The position numbers and the translations under genes are program-made. Positions 1 through 8,194 of a stretch of DNA of 32,123 nt are shown here, piece after piece. Source of the stretch: CAZESS01 sp964414415 (GTDB lineage Archaea; Thermoplasmatota; E2; UBA202; DSCA01); the NCBI GenBank assembly GCA_964414415.1, contig CAYPWJ010000015.1, positions 1 through 32,123 on the forward strand, read 5' to 3'. Positions within the stretch are counted from its first letter, which is position 1. Each line of letters starts with the position of its first letter. The notes beneath the pieces were generated by a model. It was not told the origin of the DNA, ran no database searches, and saw only the letters and a program-made list of their open reading frames with translations.

Positions 1-68
1 CCTTTCCGAATCTCATACACTTTTATGCGCGAGCGATATAATAAATTTTTCACCCCGTCACATCGACG

Positions 69-677
69 CTATTCGACGGTCACGCTCTCGATGACGACGT
101 CGCTGCTCGGCCAGTCCCGATGGCCGTACCTGGCGGTGGTCTGCACCGCTGAGATGTCCCGCACGACGTCCATCCCGTCGATGACCTTGCCGAATGCCGC
201 ATACCCCCGCTGGCCATATTGCTGCTGTCGTACCTCGTCATCGAGAGAATGCTGCGCGCCGTCACAGATGAAAAACTGGCTGGTCGCGCTGTCCGGGTCG
301 CTCGTGCGCGCCATCGATATGGCGCCGTCGACATGCGTCACGTCGGGATGCGTCTCAAACTCGATGGGGCCATAGGGACTCTGCTTCTCCGTGCCATTGG
401 GCCAAAAGCCGCCGCCCTGGATCATGAAGCCGTCTATCACGCGGTGGAAGACCAGGCCGTCGTAGAAGCCGTCGTTGGCGAGCCTGATGAAGTTGTCCGT
501 CGTTTTCGGCATCTTGTCCTCGTAGAGCTCGACGGTGATGGTTCCCTCCGTGGTCTCGATGACCGCGGTGCTGGTGCCGCTGCCGCTGCCGTCGCCGTCG
601 CCACCGTCGAGGCAGCCGCCGAGGGCGGAGAGCGCGATGATCGAGGCCGCTGCAACGACCGGTATCGTGTCCTTCAT
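69..677 (-). CDS. Exported cyclophilin-type peptidyl-prolyl isomerase, probable lipoprotein
   Basis: A 202-residue cyclophilin that isomerises X-Pro bonds, probably anchored outside the membrane. Residues 1-22 are a hydrophobic signal ending in a lipobox-like ALGGC, followed by a Gly/Asp/Ser-rich linker (residues 23-34), as in archaeal lipoproteins. The catalytic domain then shows FHRVIDGFMIQGG, with the catalytic Arg and the Gln of the active site, and SQFFI, both diagnostic of cyclophilins. An in-frame ATG lies 20 codons further upstream, but a TATA box (701-714) sits between it and the ATG at 677. The shorter start also begins exactly at the signal peptide, so I chose it. Family assignment is very sure; lipid attachment is inferred. 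The gene appears monocistronic in this window. Confidence 0.93.
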   Translation of the reverse strand: MKDTIPVVAAASIIALSALGGCLDGGDGDGSGSGTSTAVIETTEGTITVELYEDKMPKTTDNFIRLANDGFYDGLVFHRVIDGFMIQGGGFWPNGTEKQSPYGPIEFETHPDVTHVDGAISMARTSDPDSATSQFFICDGAQHSLDDEVRQQQYGQRGYAAFGKVIDGMDVVRDISAVQTTARYGHRDWPSSDVVIESVTVE

Positions 678-700
678 GCCAGGTGGTATCAGGCACCGGT

Positions 701-714
701 TAGATATAGTTTTT
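701..714 (-). promoter_or_regulatory. TATA box of the cyclophilin gene
   Basis: Read on the minus strand the site is AAAAACTATATCTA, centred about 30 nt before the ATG at 677. Transcription would begin a few bases before that codon, which supports the short start and a near-leaderless mRNA. Confidence 0.6.
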
Positions 715-760
715 GACCTCTCAACCCGGGGCTGCATCGTTCGCTGCCGTCATTCCCCTC

Positions 761-880
761 GAGAGCGAGAGCCCGCTTCCAAAGAGATTCGCCGACGGTT
801 GGGGATGAAATCCCTTTTCTAAAGGGATTCTGCAGGCTTTGGGGATGAAACCCCTTTTCTAAAGGGGTTCTATGGCAGGA
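761..880. repeat. 40-bp tandem repeat of covarying hairpins
   Basis: Two well-conserved 40-bp units start at 801 and 841, and a degenerate unit starts at 761. Each good unit reads GGGGATGAAA, then a 9-bp stem with a TCT loop (809-829 and 849-869). Between the units the stem changes from AATCCCTTT/AAAGGGATT to AACCCCTTT/AAAGGGGTT, a compensatory pair of substitutions that keeps pairing intact. GGGAT at 802-806 can also pair with the left arm, so two alternative hairpins are possible. The array directly follows the stop codon (870-872) of the minus-strand DUF763 gene, so it may be a 3' processing or termination element. A CRISPR is ruled out because there are no unique spacers. Confidence 0.7.
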
Positions 881-1958
881 GCTTCTGCAGGCGCTCGATG
901 GCGCGGAGCTTGTCTTTTTCGCCGACTGACGCCTCGTCGATGCCCTCCCGGATGAGCGCGGTGGCCTCGTCCATCGCCCTGCGGTTGACCGGGTAGGGGA
1001 CGCCGTCCTTGCCGCCGACGGCGAACGAAAACCTGGCGGGGTCCTCCCAGGCGGGCGGCGATCCATATATGAGGGCGGCGATGTAGGCCAGCGCGCGGAC
1101 CGTCGCCGGGCCGACGCCACGGATGGCGAGCATGTCCTCGTAGCTGCCGGGCTGCAGCTCGTATGCCTCGTTGAGCAGCGACCAGTTGAACTGCCGGGGC
1201 ATATCCAGCGTCTTGGGCTGCATGCCGCGGCGGCCGTCGAGCGTGGTCTGCTCGCCTGGCAGGGTCAACAGCTTCCAGTCCCGCCTGAGATGCCGGGGAC
1301 CGTCGTTGACGAGGTCGACAGAGGTGTCGCGCGCCTCGTCGCTGTCACGGGCGGTCATGTTCATCGCTGTGTCGCGCTGGCCGAGCACCGCGGTGTGGGG
1401 CTCCTCGACCATGTCCTGCACCGTGTCGCTCAGCCAGTGGTAACGGCGGGCGGACCGGCGCTCTGGATGCATCCCCTGCTGGATGACGGCCCAGTCGCCC
1501 TCCCGGGTGACCAGCATGCAGTGATGATACAGCTGGTGGCCGTCCTGCAGCGCAGCGGTGTCCACCGTGGCGGCCATCCGGCTCCGGTACTGCAGCCTGC
1601 CGATGCGGTGCTCGTCCAGGCTGAATGGCTCGGCGAGCGCCGCGAGCTCGTCGGGCGTGTCACGCGACCGGCTGCCCTTACCGCCGGTCACCCGGATGGC
1701 GTCATTGTCGGCCAGTGCCTCCTTGAGAGCGCCGCAGGTCACCGTGGTTGTCCCCGACGAGTGCCAGTCGAACCCGAGGACGCAGGAGAGCGCCTGGAAC
1801 CAGAACGGGTCGGCCAGCAGCTGCAGGATGGATGCCGGGTCGTATTCAAGGAGCATGACGTCGAATATAGCGCTGGCTAGCGTGACCATGCGGTCGAACA
1901 GCCAGCGGGGTGCCGTGCCGCCGTGGAGCGGCAGCGAGGCGACGCCTGCCCGTCCCAT
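870..1958 (-). CDS. DUF763 family protein
   Basis: A 362-residue protein matching the DUF763 family, which is widespread in archaea and some bacteria and has no firmly established function. It opens with the family signature SLPLHGGTAPRWLFDRMV and carries an inner DWHSSGTTTV region. It ends with a helix-hairpin-helix-like segment, IRGVGPATVRALAYIAALIY (about residues 279-298), followed by a GGKDGVPYPVNR block. Helix-hairpin-helix motifs usually bind DNA non-specifically, so a nucleic-acid role is possible but inferred. Length is normal for the family. The ATG at 1958 lies about 26 nt from a clear TATA box. The 40-bp hairpin array begins immediately after the stop codon. Confidence 0.88.
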   Translation of the reverse strand: MGRAGVASLPLHGGTAPRWLFDRMVTLASAIFDVMLLEYDPASILQLLADPFWFQALSCVLGFDWHSSGTTTVTCGALKEALADNDAIRVTGGKGSRSRDTPDELAALAEPFSLDEHRIGRLQYRSRMAATVDTAALQDGHQLYHHCMLVTREGDWAVIQQGMHPERRSARRYHWLSDTVQDMVEEPHTAVLGQRDTAMNMTARDSDEARDTSVDLVNDGPRHLRRDWKLLTLPGEQTTLDGRRGMQPKTLDMPRQFNWSLLNEAYELQPGSYEDMLAIRGVGPATVRALAYIAALIYGSPPAWEDPARFSFAVGGKDGVPYPVNRRAMDEATALIREGIDEASVGEKDKLRAIERLQKLLP

Positions 1959-1978
1959 GGATAGCTATCGGAGCAGGG

Positions 1979-1987
1979 TATAAAAAA
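1979..1987 (-). promoter_or_regulatory. TATA box of the DUF763 gene
   Basis: TTTTTTATA on the minus strand, centred about 26 nt before the ATG at 1958. This implies an essentially leaderless transcript. Confidence 0.65.
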
Positions 1988-2193
1988 GTGGGATGAGGGG
2001 GTGAGCGAGGCAATATAAACATTGTGGCCTGAAATGGAGGCAAGGGGGAAGAAGAGGCGGTGATTGTGAGAAAAAAGAGAGGAGGGAAACCCTCTTCTTA
2101 TCCCCCAGTGCGTAGCTATAGAGCATGGCCATCGTTTATAAAAGCTATTGTGCAAACGTCGAATTATCTGGGACAGACATCGAAACATAAAGG

Positions 2194-2203
2194 TTTTTAT
2201 ATT
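2194..2203 (+). promoter_or_regulatory. TATA box upstream of the small membrane protein
   Basis: TTTTTATATT on the plus strand, about 65-70 nt before the ATG at 2267. It predicts a transcript start near 2225, roughly 40 nt before that ATG, unlike the leaderless neighbours. A start codon nearer to 2231 would fit the local pattern better. Confidence 0.5.
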
Positions 2204-2266
2204 CTCTCCTGATAACCATCACGGGGTGTTGCCATCGAGGAAATCGTATTATTTTCATCCATTATC

Positions 2267-2479
2267 ATGGTCGGGCTGTCGCTGCTGCTGTCGGTAGTGT
2301 CAGCTATCTCGTTTGCCAGGACGAGAGACGTAACGTTTGGGCTGCTCACCGCTGCATTCGCGCTCTTCGTCGCCAAGGGGGGGCTGCTGCTGTCCGGGCT
2401 GGTAGAGCAGAGCATCGGTCTCATCGCGCTGGATCTCTGCATCATCGTGTTCCTGTATCTGGCGACCGCGAAGCGATAG
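2267..2479 (+). CDS. Small membrane protein paired with a wHTH regulator
   Basis: A 70-residue protein with two or three hydrophobic segments (about residues 2-15, 22-44 and 49-66) separated by a short basic loop, FARTRD. Similar small membrane proteins are often found directly upstream of double winged-helix regulators in euryarchaea, so a membrane-signal partner role is inferred. The reading frame stays open and hydrophobic upstream (…AIEEIVLFSSII before the ATG) but has no ATG, GTG or TTG there. The true N-terminus may therefore use a rare start codon, or the sequence may hold an error. The stop is 10 nt before the regulator, which indicates co-transcription. Confidence 0.65.
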   Translation: MVGLSLLLSVVSAISFARTRDVTFGLLTAAFALFVAKGGLLLSGLVEQSIGLIALDLCIIVFLYLATAKR

Positions 2480-2489
2480 GCAACGGTGC

Positions 2490-3059
2490 GTGGCCATGAT
2501 GAAGGAGGACACGCTGGCGCTGGAGACGCGACGGGACATCTACAATCTCATCGTCGAGTATCCCGGGCTGCATGAACGGGAAATCGCCCGCCGTCTGGAT
2601 ATCTCGCTGAGCACGCTGGATTATCATCTGCATTACATGGAGAAGCGCGGGCTGCTCGTGACCAGGAAGGACGGCCGCTACACCCGCTATTTTGCCGCCA
2701 AAAAGGTGGGGATCCAGGACAAAAAGATCATTTCGCTGCTCCGCCAGCAGACGCCACGGCAGATCGTGCTGTATCTGCTGGAGCACCCCGGTGCCATCCA
2801 CAAGGACATCTGCCGGGCTGTCGATAAGTCCCCGTCGACGGTGTCGTTCCATCTCAAAAAACTGGTGAAGGCCGGCATCGCCGAGCGTGTCTCTCTCGGC
2901 CGGAAGACCGCCTACGACGTCGTGGATGCGGACGCGGTCGTCAACACGCTCATCACCTACCGGGATACCTTTGTCGACAGCGCGGTTGACAGCTTCATCG
3001 ATACGTGGACGTCGCTGCATCCACGCCCCGATGAGGCTGCGGAAGAAAACGGCGGCTAA
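2490..3059 (+). CDS. Double winged-helix transcriptional regulator
   Basis: A 189-residue DNA-binding protein from the GTG at 2490, or 187 residues from the ATG at 2496, which I cannot separate because no clear ribosome site is visible. Two winged-helix units follow each other. The first has HEREIARRLDISLSTLDYHL (about residues 31-50). The second has IHKDICRAVDKSPSTVSFHL (about residues 97-116). Both contain the recognition-helix pattern S-T-x-x-x-H-L typical of archaeal ArsR/MarR-like regulators. The acidic tail shows no further domain. It is linked to the preceding membrane protein and may transduce a membrane signal to DNA. Its stop codon overlaps the stop of the convergent gene (CTAA, 3056-3059). 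Confidence 0.85.
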   Translation: MAMMKEDTLALETRRDIYNLIVEYPGLHEREIARRLDISLSTLDYHLHYMEKRGLLVTRKDGRYTRYFAAKKVGIQDKKIISLLRQQTPRQIVLYLLEHPGAIHKDICRAVDKSPSTVSFHLKKLVKAGIAERVSLGRKTAYDVVDADAVVNTLITYRDTFVDSAVDSFIDTWTSLHPRPDEAAEENGG

Positions 3060-4237
3060 TCCCGCCGGAACATGCCCCAGGCGGCGGCCATGACGATGGC
3101 CACGGCGCCGGTGGCCGCCATGGCTAACAGCAGCGGGTTGTCCGCCACTGTCTCGATGACGATCTGGTGGTCGCTGAAATGAGGGATGCTGACCAGCACG
3201 AAAAATTCCTTGCCATCTGCGGCGTGCACCTGCACGGGCAGATATTCAGGCTGGAGACCGTCGTCGTTGGGGTTGAGCACGTCGGCGAGACTCGATGCCT
3301 TCTCCATCTCGCTTCCGTCGAAGAGGACCTGCAGTTCATCTATCTCGGTGGACGAGAGCGTGTCCCGGCCGAAGTTTATCTTGATCGTCTTGCCGGCTGC
3401 GTGGCTGTCGCCGCTCACGTTGAAGACGGCCCGGGTATCCGAGAGCGTTCGATTGGTGATGGTGACGTTGGCGTAATACGAGATAGCGTCGGTCTTGTAC
3501 CCCGCTCCGTTTTTGACGACGGTGATCTCTCCGCCGAGGTTGCCGGCCTCGATGGCCCCGGCCACCGTCCGTATCGATGCTTCGTCGTCGACGGTCCCTG
3601 TCTTCACGCCGCGGAACATCGCCGTGTGATGCGCGACGACGGTGGTCTCGTTGTGGCAGGACAGCTCGTTTGAACTGATGATCTTCCCGGAGAAGATGGT
3701 CTCACCTGCCTCGTTCTCCCGGGATATGTTGACGCTGGCCGGGCGACGCGGATCCTCCGTGATGGCGTAGGGGCCGAGGTTGGAAAAAATGACGTCGCCG
3801 GTCGTCTGGATCTTGAGGAACTTGACCGAGGTGTTATGTATCTCCACCGTGCAGTGCTCATCCCGGTAGATACAGGTCGAGTCAGCGGTCCCCTGGAACG
3901 TGATCTTCTTGTAGGAGAGCTCGTTGACGTAGTCCCGCAGCCACTCTTCCTTCTCCAGCAGCGTCTCCAGCACCGCGTCGTTCAGCACCTGGAAATAGAG
4001 GTCGATGGCCTCGTCGTGATAGCCGATATCCAGGATATGGGAGCCGTCCGCCGCGTACACCGAGATGATCAATCCTTCAGGCTGCTTTGCATGGTCTCCA
4101 ATGACGCCGCCGGCCTCATAGGACTGGAAGCTCCCGATGTCAAAATACCCCGAGGCGTCGTCGACCGGCACCGCCGACGCGCTCCCGGCGCACATGAGCA
4201 CAGCGGCCAGCAGCACGACGAGAACGGATCCTTTCAT
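3056..4237 (-). CDS. Exported protein with C-terminal membrane anchor, function unknown
   Basis: A 393-residue surface protein. It has a signal peptide (residues 1-22, a hydrophobic core ending GSASA), a long extracellular part, and a single C-terminal transmembrane helix (about residues 368-388) followed by the basic FRRD. At least six N-glycosylation sequons are visible (NTS, NIS, NET, NVT, NRT, NVS), fitting an externally exposed archaeal glycoprotein. I do not recognise the fold. The segment FVLVSIPHFSDHQIVI just before the anchor resembles the juxtamembrane end of archaeal surface proteins. A longer reading frame starts at 4264, but that ATG lies inside the TATA box, so I chose the ATG at 4237. 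Confidence 0.8.
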   Translation of the reverse strand: MKGSVLVVLLAAVLMCAGSASAVPVDDASGYFDIGSFQSYEAGGVIGDHAKQPEGLIISVYAADGSHILDIGYHDEAIDLYFQVLNDAVLETLLEKEEWLRDYVNELSYKKITFQGTADSTCIYRDEHCTVEIHNTSVKFLKIQTTGDVIFSNLGPYAITEDPRRPASVNISRENEAGETIFSGKIISSNELSCHNETTVVAHHTAMFRGVKTGTVDDEASIRTVAGAIEAGNLGGEITVVKNGAGYKTDAISYYANVTITNRTLSDTRAVFNVSGDSHAAGKTIKINFGRDTLSSTEIDELQVLFDGSEMEKASSLADVLNPNDDGLQPEYLPVQVHAADGKEFFVLVSIPHFSDHQIVIETVADNPLLLAMAATGAVAIVMAAAWGMFRRD

Positions 4238-4262
4238 CTCCTTCTCACTATATGCTTTCCTC

Positions 4263-4273
4263 ATATAAAAAAT
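4263..4273 (-). promoter_or_regulatory. TATA box of the exported-protein gene
   Basis: TTTTTTATAT on the minus strand overlaps the upstream ATG at 4264 and lies about 31 nt before the ATG at 4237, which it therefore supports as the real start. Confidence 0.6.
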
Positions 4274-4302
4274 GTGGAACAGTCATCGAACTTACATCGA
4301 GC

Positions 4303-5223
4303 CTAGGGCAGCCGCTCCAGCAGCGCGACCGTCATCAGCGGCAGGATCGCCGTCGCCTCTCCCTCCACGGTGACATGCCGCGCTGTCTCCTGCAGCTTGC
4401 CCCAAGAGATGCCCTCGCGCATCCTCGCCCCCGAGAGCGAGCCGTCCCATTCAGGCGACGTGGTGAGATAGACGGCGCTGTCCAGCCCGCCGCGGAACTG
4501 GTTCCACCAGATGAGATGGTGCTTCGAGATGCCGCCGCCGACGATGAGAGCGCCCATGTCGCGCTCGTGGCTGAAAAACGTGTCGGAGAGCTCCTGCTCA
4601 TCCTGGAGCAGGTCGACCTGGAGGGAATGCGACTGCCCGTAGAGCCATAGCTGGGAGCCGACGGCGCCGTCGGTGATGCCGGGCACGTAGACGGGCACGT
4701 CGTTGCGTGAAGCCCAGTAGAGGATGCTGCCCTCGTCGAGTCGCTCGCCGAGCGCTGCACAGAGCTCCCGGGTGCTCCATGTCTCCTGCGCCGCGGCGAG
4801 CTCTGGAAGCCAGGCCTGCATTTTTTCTTCGATGATGCCGCCGTAGCTGTCGTTTGGGACGAGGACGTTGCCCAGCCGGTTGACGCCCTTCCGGTGGAGC
4901 TCGACGTCGTCCATCATGAATGAGCCGTGACGGTAGTCGCGGTAGGTCCGCGCGACGTCGTGGTCGAGGGTGCCGCAGGTGGTGATGACGAGGTCGACCA
5001 GGCCTCGCTTGACGAGCTCCCGGATGACCCCCCGGACGCCGGTGGCGACGATGCAGGCGGGAAACGTGAGGCTGACGTGGAAATCACCGGCGATCATCTC
5101 CTCGAGGATGTCGACCGCGTCGCCGATCTTCTTTGCGGTGAACCCGCCGCCCTCCTGCATCTGCCGGACGAGCTCGCTGGCGCTCATGCCTGGACGGGGC
5201 GTGAGGTCGCTGACGGGATGCAT
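4303..5223 (-). CDS. dys: Deoxyhypusine synthase
   Basis: A 306-residue enzyme that transfers the aminobutyl group of spermidine to a lysine of translation factor aIF5A in an NAD-dependent reaction, the first step of hypusine formation. Family motifs include ATGVRGVIRELVKRGLVDLV near the N-terminus, TTCGTLDHD, VPVYVPGITDGAVGSQLW, GGGISKHH and the C-terminal SWGK, whose Lys is the position of the catalytic lysine in characterised enzymes. Length is normal. The ATG at 5223 is preferred over one 7 codons upstream because a TATA box lies 26 nt before it and overlaps the longer version. The gene sits downstream of the thermosome but has its own promoter. Confidence 0.95.
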   Translation of the reverse strand: MHPVSDLTPRPGMSASELVRQMQEGGGFTAKKIGDAVDILEEMIAGDFHVSLTFPACIVATGVRGVIRELVKRGLVDLVITTCGTLDHDVARTYRDYRHGSFMMDDVELHRKGVNRLGNVLVPNDSYGGIIEEKMQAWLPELAAAQETWSTRELCAALGERLDEGSILYWASRNDVPVYVPGITDGAVGSQLWLYGQSHSLQVDLLQDEQELSDTFFSHERDMGALIVGGGISKHHLIWWNQFRGGLDSAVYLTTSPEWDGSLSGARMREGISWGKLQETARHVTVEGEATAILPLMTVALLERLP

Positions 5224-5243
5224 AGCAGTGGCAACTGAAGGCA

Positions 5244-5253
5244 ATATAAAAAA
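5244..5253 (-). promoter_or_regulatory. TATA box of dys
   Basis: TTTTTTATAT on the minus strand, centred 26 nt before the ATG at 5223. It indicates a leaderless transcript and sets the start codon. Confidence 0.65.
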
Positions 5254-5255
5254 GA

Positions 5256-5300
5256 TGGGTAGAAAAGGGAAGAGGGAAAAGAGGGGAAAAAAGAGGCGGT
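5256..5300 (-). terminator. Pyrimidine-rich terminator of the thermosome gene
   Basis: Directly after the thermosome stop, the minus strand is an almost pure C/T tract with a T6 run and several T4 runs and no strong hairpin. Archaeal RNA polymerase terminates at U-rich tracts, so this is the likely 3' end of the thermosome mRNA. The tract ends beside the dys TATA box. Confidence 0.55.
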
Positions 5301-5309
5301 GGGCCGGCG

Positions 5310-6977
<1,668 letters not shown>

Positions 6978-7007
6978 GTCAATCACCGGAGGTGTATAAT
7001 AATTCTT

Positions 7008-7018
7008 CTATATAAATG
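7008..7018 (-). promoter_or_regulatory. TATA box of the thermosome gene
   Basis: CATTTATATAG on the minus strand, about 36 nt before the ATG at 6977. The predicted transcript start near 6987 leaves a leader of about 10 nt carrying GGTGAT. It is one of the few non-leaderless first genes here. Confidence 0.6.
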
Positions 7019-7056
7019 TTGCGCTGGCGGGTTGCAGTAGGAGCGACATCCCGCAC

Positions 7057-7065
7057 ATTTATAAC
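7057..7065 (+). promoter_or_regulatory. TATA box of the racemase-like gene
   Basis: ATTTATAAC on the plus strand, centred 27 nt before the ATG at 7088. It is divergent from the thermosome promoter. Confidence 0.65.
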
Positions 7066-7087
7066 GCCCGGCGGGTTAATCCACTCG

Positions 7088-8161
7088 ATGGACGACGCCA
7101 GCTTCCCTCGCATCACCGTGGACCGTGAGAAGCTTGAACGTAACACCCGCGCCATCGTCGAGCTCGCGGCACGCTCCAACATCGAGGTCACCTGCGTTAC
7201 AAAAGCATGCCGCGGCGATCCAGAGGTAGCGCGGGCGATGCTCCGCGGCGGTGCAGCAAGCCTCGCCGACTCACGCATCGAAAACATCGCACGGATGCGC
7301 CAGGCGGGCATCAAAGCCGAACTGATGCTGCTCCGGACCCCCCGGCTCAGCCGCATCAACAGCGTCGTCCGACACGCGGACATCTCGCTCAACACCGAGC
7401 CAGCCGTCATCAAGGCATTATCCCGGGAGGCACTCCGGCGCGACACCATCCACCGCGTGCTCCTCATGGCCGAGCTCGGCGAACGCCGGGAGGGCATCCC
7501 TCCCGATAAGCTGCACCAGATGGTCGACCTCACGCTGTCGCTCGACGGCATCGAGCTGCACGGCCTCGGCGTCAACCTGACCTGCCTGACCGGCGTCATC
7601 CCCACCCGGGACAAGATGCAGACGTTCGAAAAACTGGCCCGGGACATCCAGGACACATTCGGCCTCGAGCTGGCCATGGTCGGCGCCGGCAACTCAGCCA
7701 ACATTCCCCTCATGCTGCAGGGCGAGCATCCCGCGGCGTTCATCAACAACCTCCGCGTCGGCGAGGGCATCCTCCTCGGCCTCGAGACCGTCAACCGCGA
7801 GGCAATCCCCGGCACCAGCCAGGACGCCTTCACCATCGAGGCGGAGCTCATCGAGGTCAAGGACAAGCCATCGGTGCCCGACGGCGAGCTGACTCAGAAC
7901 GCATACGGCGAAACGCCGTCCTTTGAAAACCGGGGGGTCATCACGCGGGGCATCACAGCGCTGGGCCGCCAGGACGTCATCCCCTCCGGCTTGACGCCGC
8001 TCGACAGCAGCGTTGACATCCTGGCGAGCAGCAGCGACCACCTTGTTTTGCACCTCAGGCAGGACGGCTACGAGGTCGGCGACGTCGTCCGCTTCCGGCC
8101 GAGCTATGGAGCGCTCGTTGCCGCCTATACAAGCGACTACGTCGCCACGGCATATAGATGA
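7088..8161 (+). CDS. PLP-dependent ornithine/alanine racemase family enzyme
   Basis: A 357-residue protein with the alanine-racemase N-terminal TIM barrel. PRITVDREKLERNTRAIVEL opens the domain, VTKACRGDPEVARAMLRGG carries the Lys expected to bind pyridoxal phosphate, and GAGNSANIPL and LRVGEGILLG form the phosphate-binding end. The C-terminal beta domain (about residues 230-357) resembles ornithine racemase and its relatives rather than the short YggS proteins. The substrate is not certain; ornithine is the best guess from family resemblance. An in-frame ATG at 7016 lies before the TATA box and is rejected. No partner genes such as a D-ornithine aminomutase lie nearby. Confidence 0.85.
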   Translation: MDDASFPRITVDREKLERNTRAIVELAARSNIEVTCVTKACRGDPEVARAMLRGGAASLADSRIENIARMRQAGIKAELMLLRTPRLSRINSVVRHADISLNTEPAVIKALSREALRRDTIHRVLLMAELGERREGIPPDKLHQMVDLTLSLDGIELHGLGVNLTCLTGVIPTRDKMQTFEKLARDIQDTFGLELAMVGAGNSANIPLMLQGEHPAAFINNLRVGEGILLGLETVNREAIPGTSQDAFTIEAELIEVKDKPSVPDGELTQNAYGETPSFENRGVITRGITALGRQDVIPSGLTPLDSSVDILASSSDHLVLHLRQDGYEVGDVVRFRPSYGALVAAYTSDYVATAYR

Positions 8162-8163
8162 AA

Positions 8164-8174
8164 CATTATAAATG
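8164..8174 (+). promoter_or_regulatory. TATA box of the disulfide reductase gene
   Basis: CATTATAAATG on the plus strand, centred 26 nt before the ATG at 8195. It lies just after the racemase stop, so the two genes need not share one transcript. Confidence 0.6.
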
Positions 8175-8194
8175 AGCCTGCCTGTTTCGATGCC

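Larger units (their letters stand above)
1959..2266. other. Intergenic region between divergent genes
   Basis: This 308-bp gap holds the DUF763 promoter on one side and the promoter for the small membrane protein on the other. In between are a symmetric TATA-like site (TTTATAAA, 2136-2143), a purine/pyrimidine-biased stretch, and a GAGGG/CCCTC hairpin near 2083-2095. On the minus strand the hairpin is followed by CTCTTTTTT. I see no convincing protein-coding gene here. A short minus-strand RNA running from the 2136-2143 site to the T-run is possible but unproven. Confidence 0.5.

Noticed and set aside
761..880. Short CRISPR array
   Set aside because: The repeat units follow one another with a 40-bp period and no unique spacers of 30-40 bp, and no cas genes are present.
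4238..4264. Upstream ATG (4264) for the exported protein
   Set aside because: It lies inside the TATA box and adds charged residues before the signal peptide.
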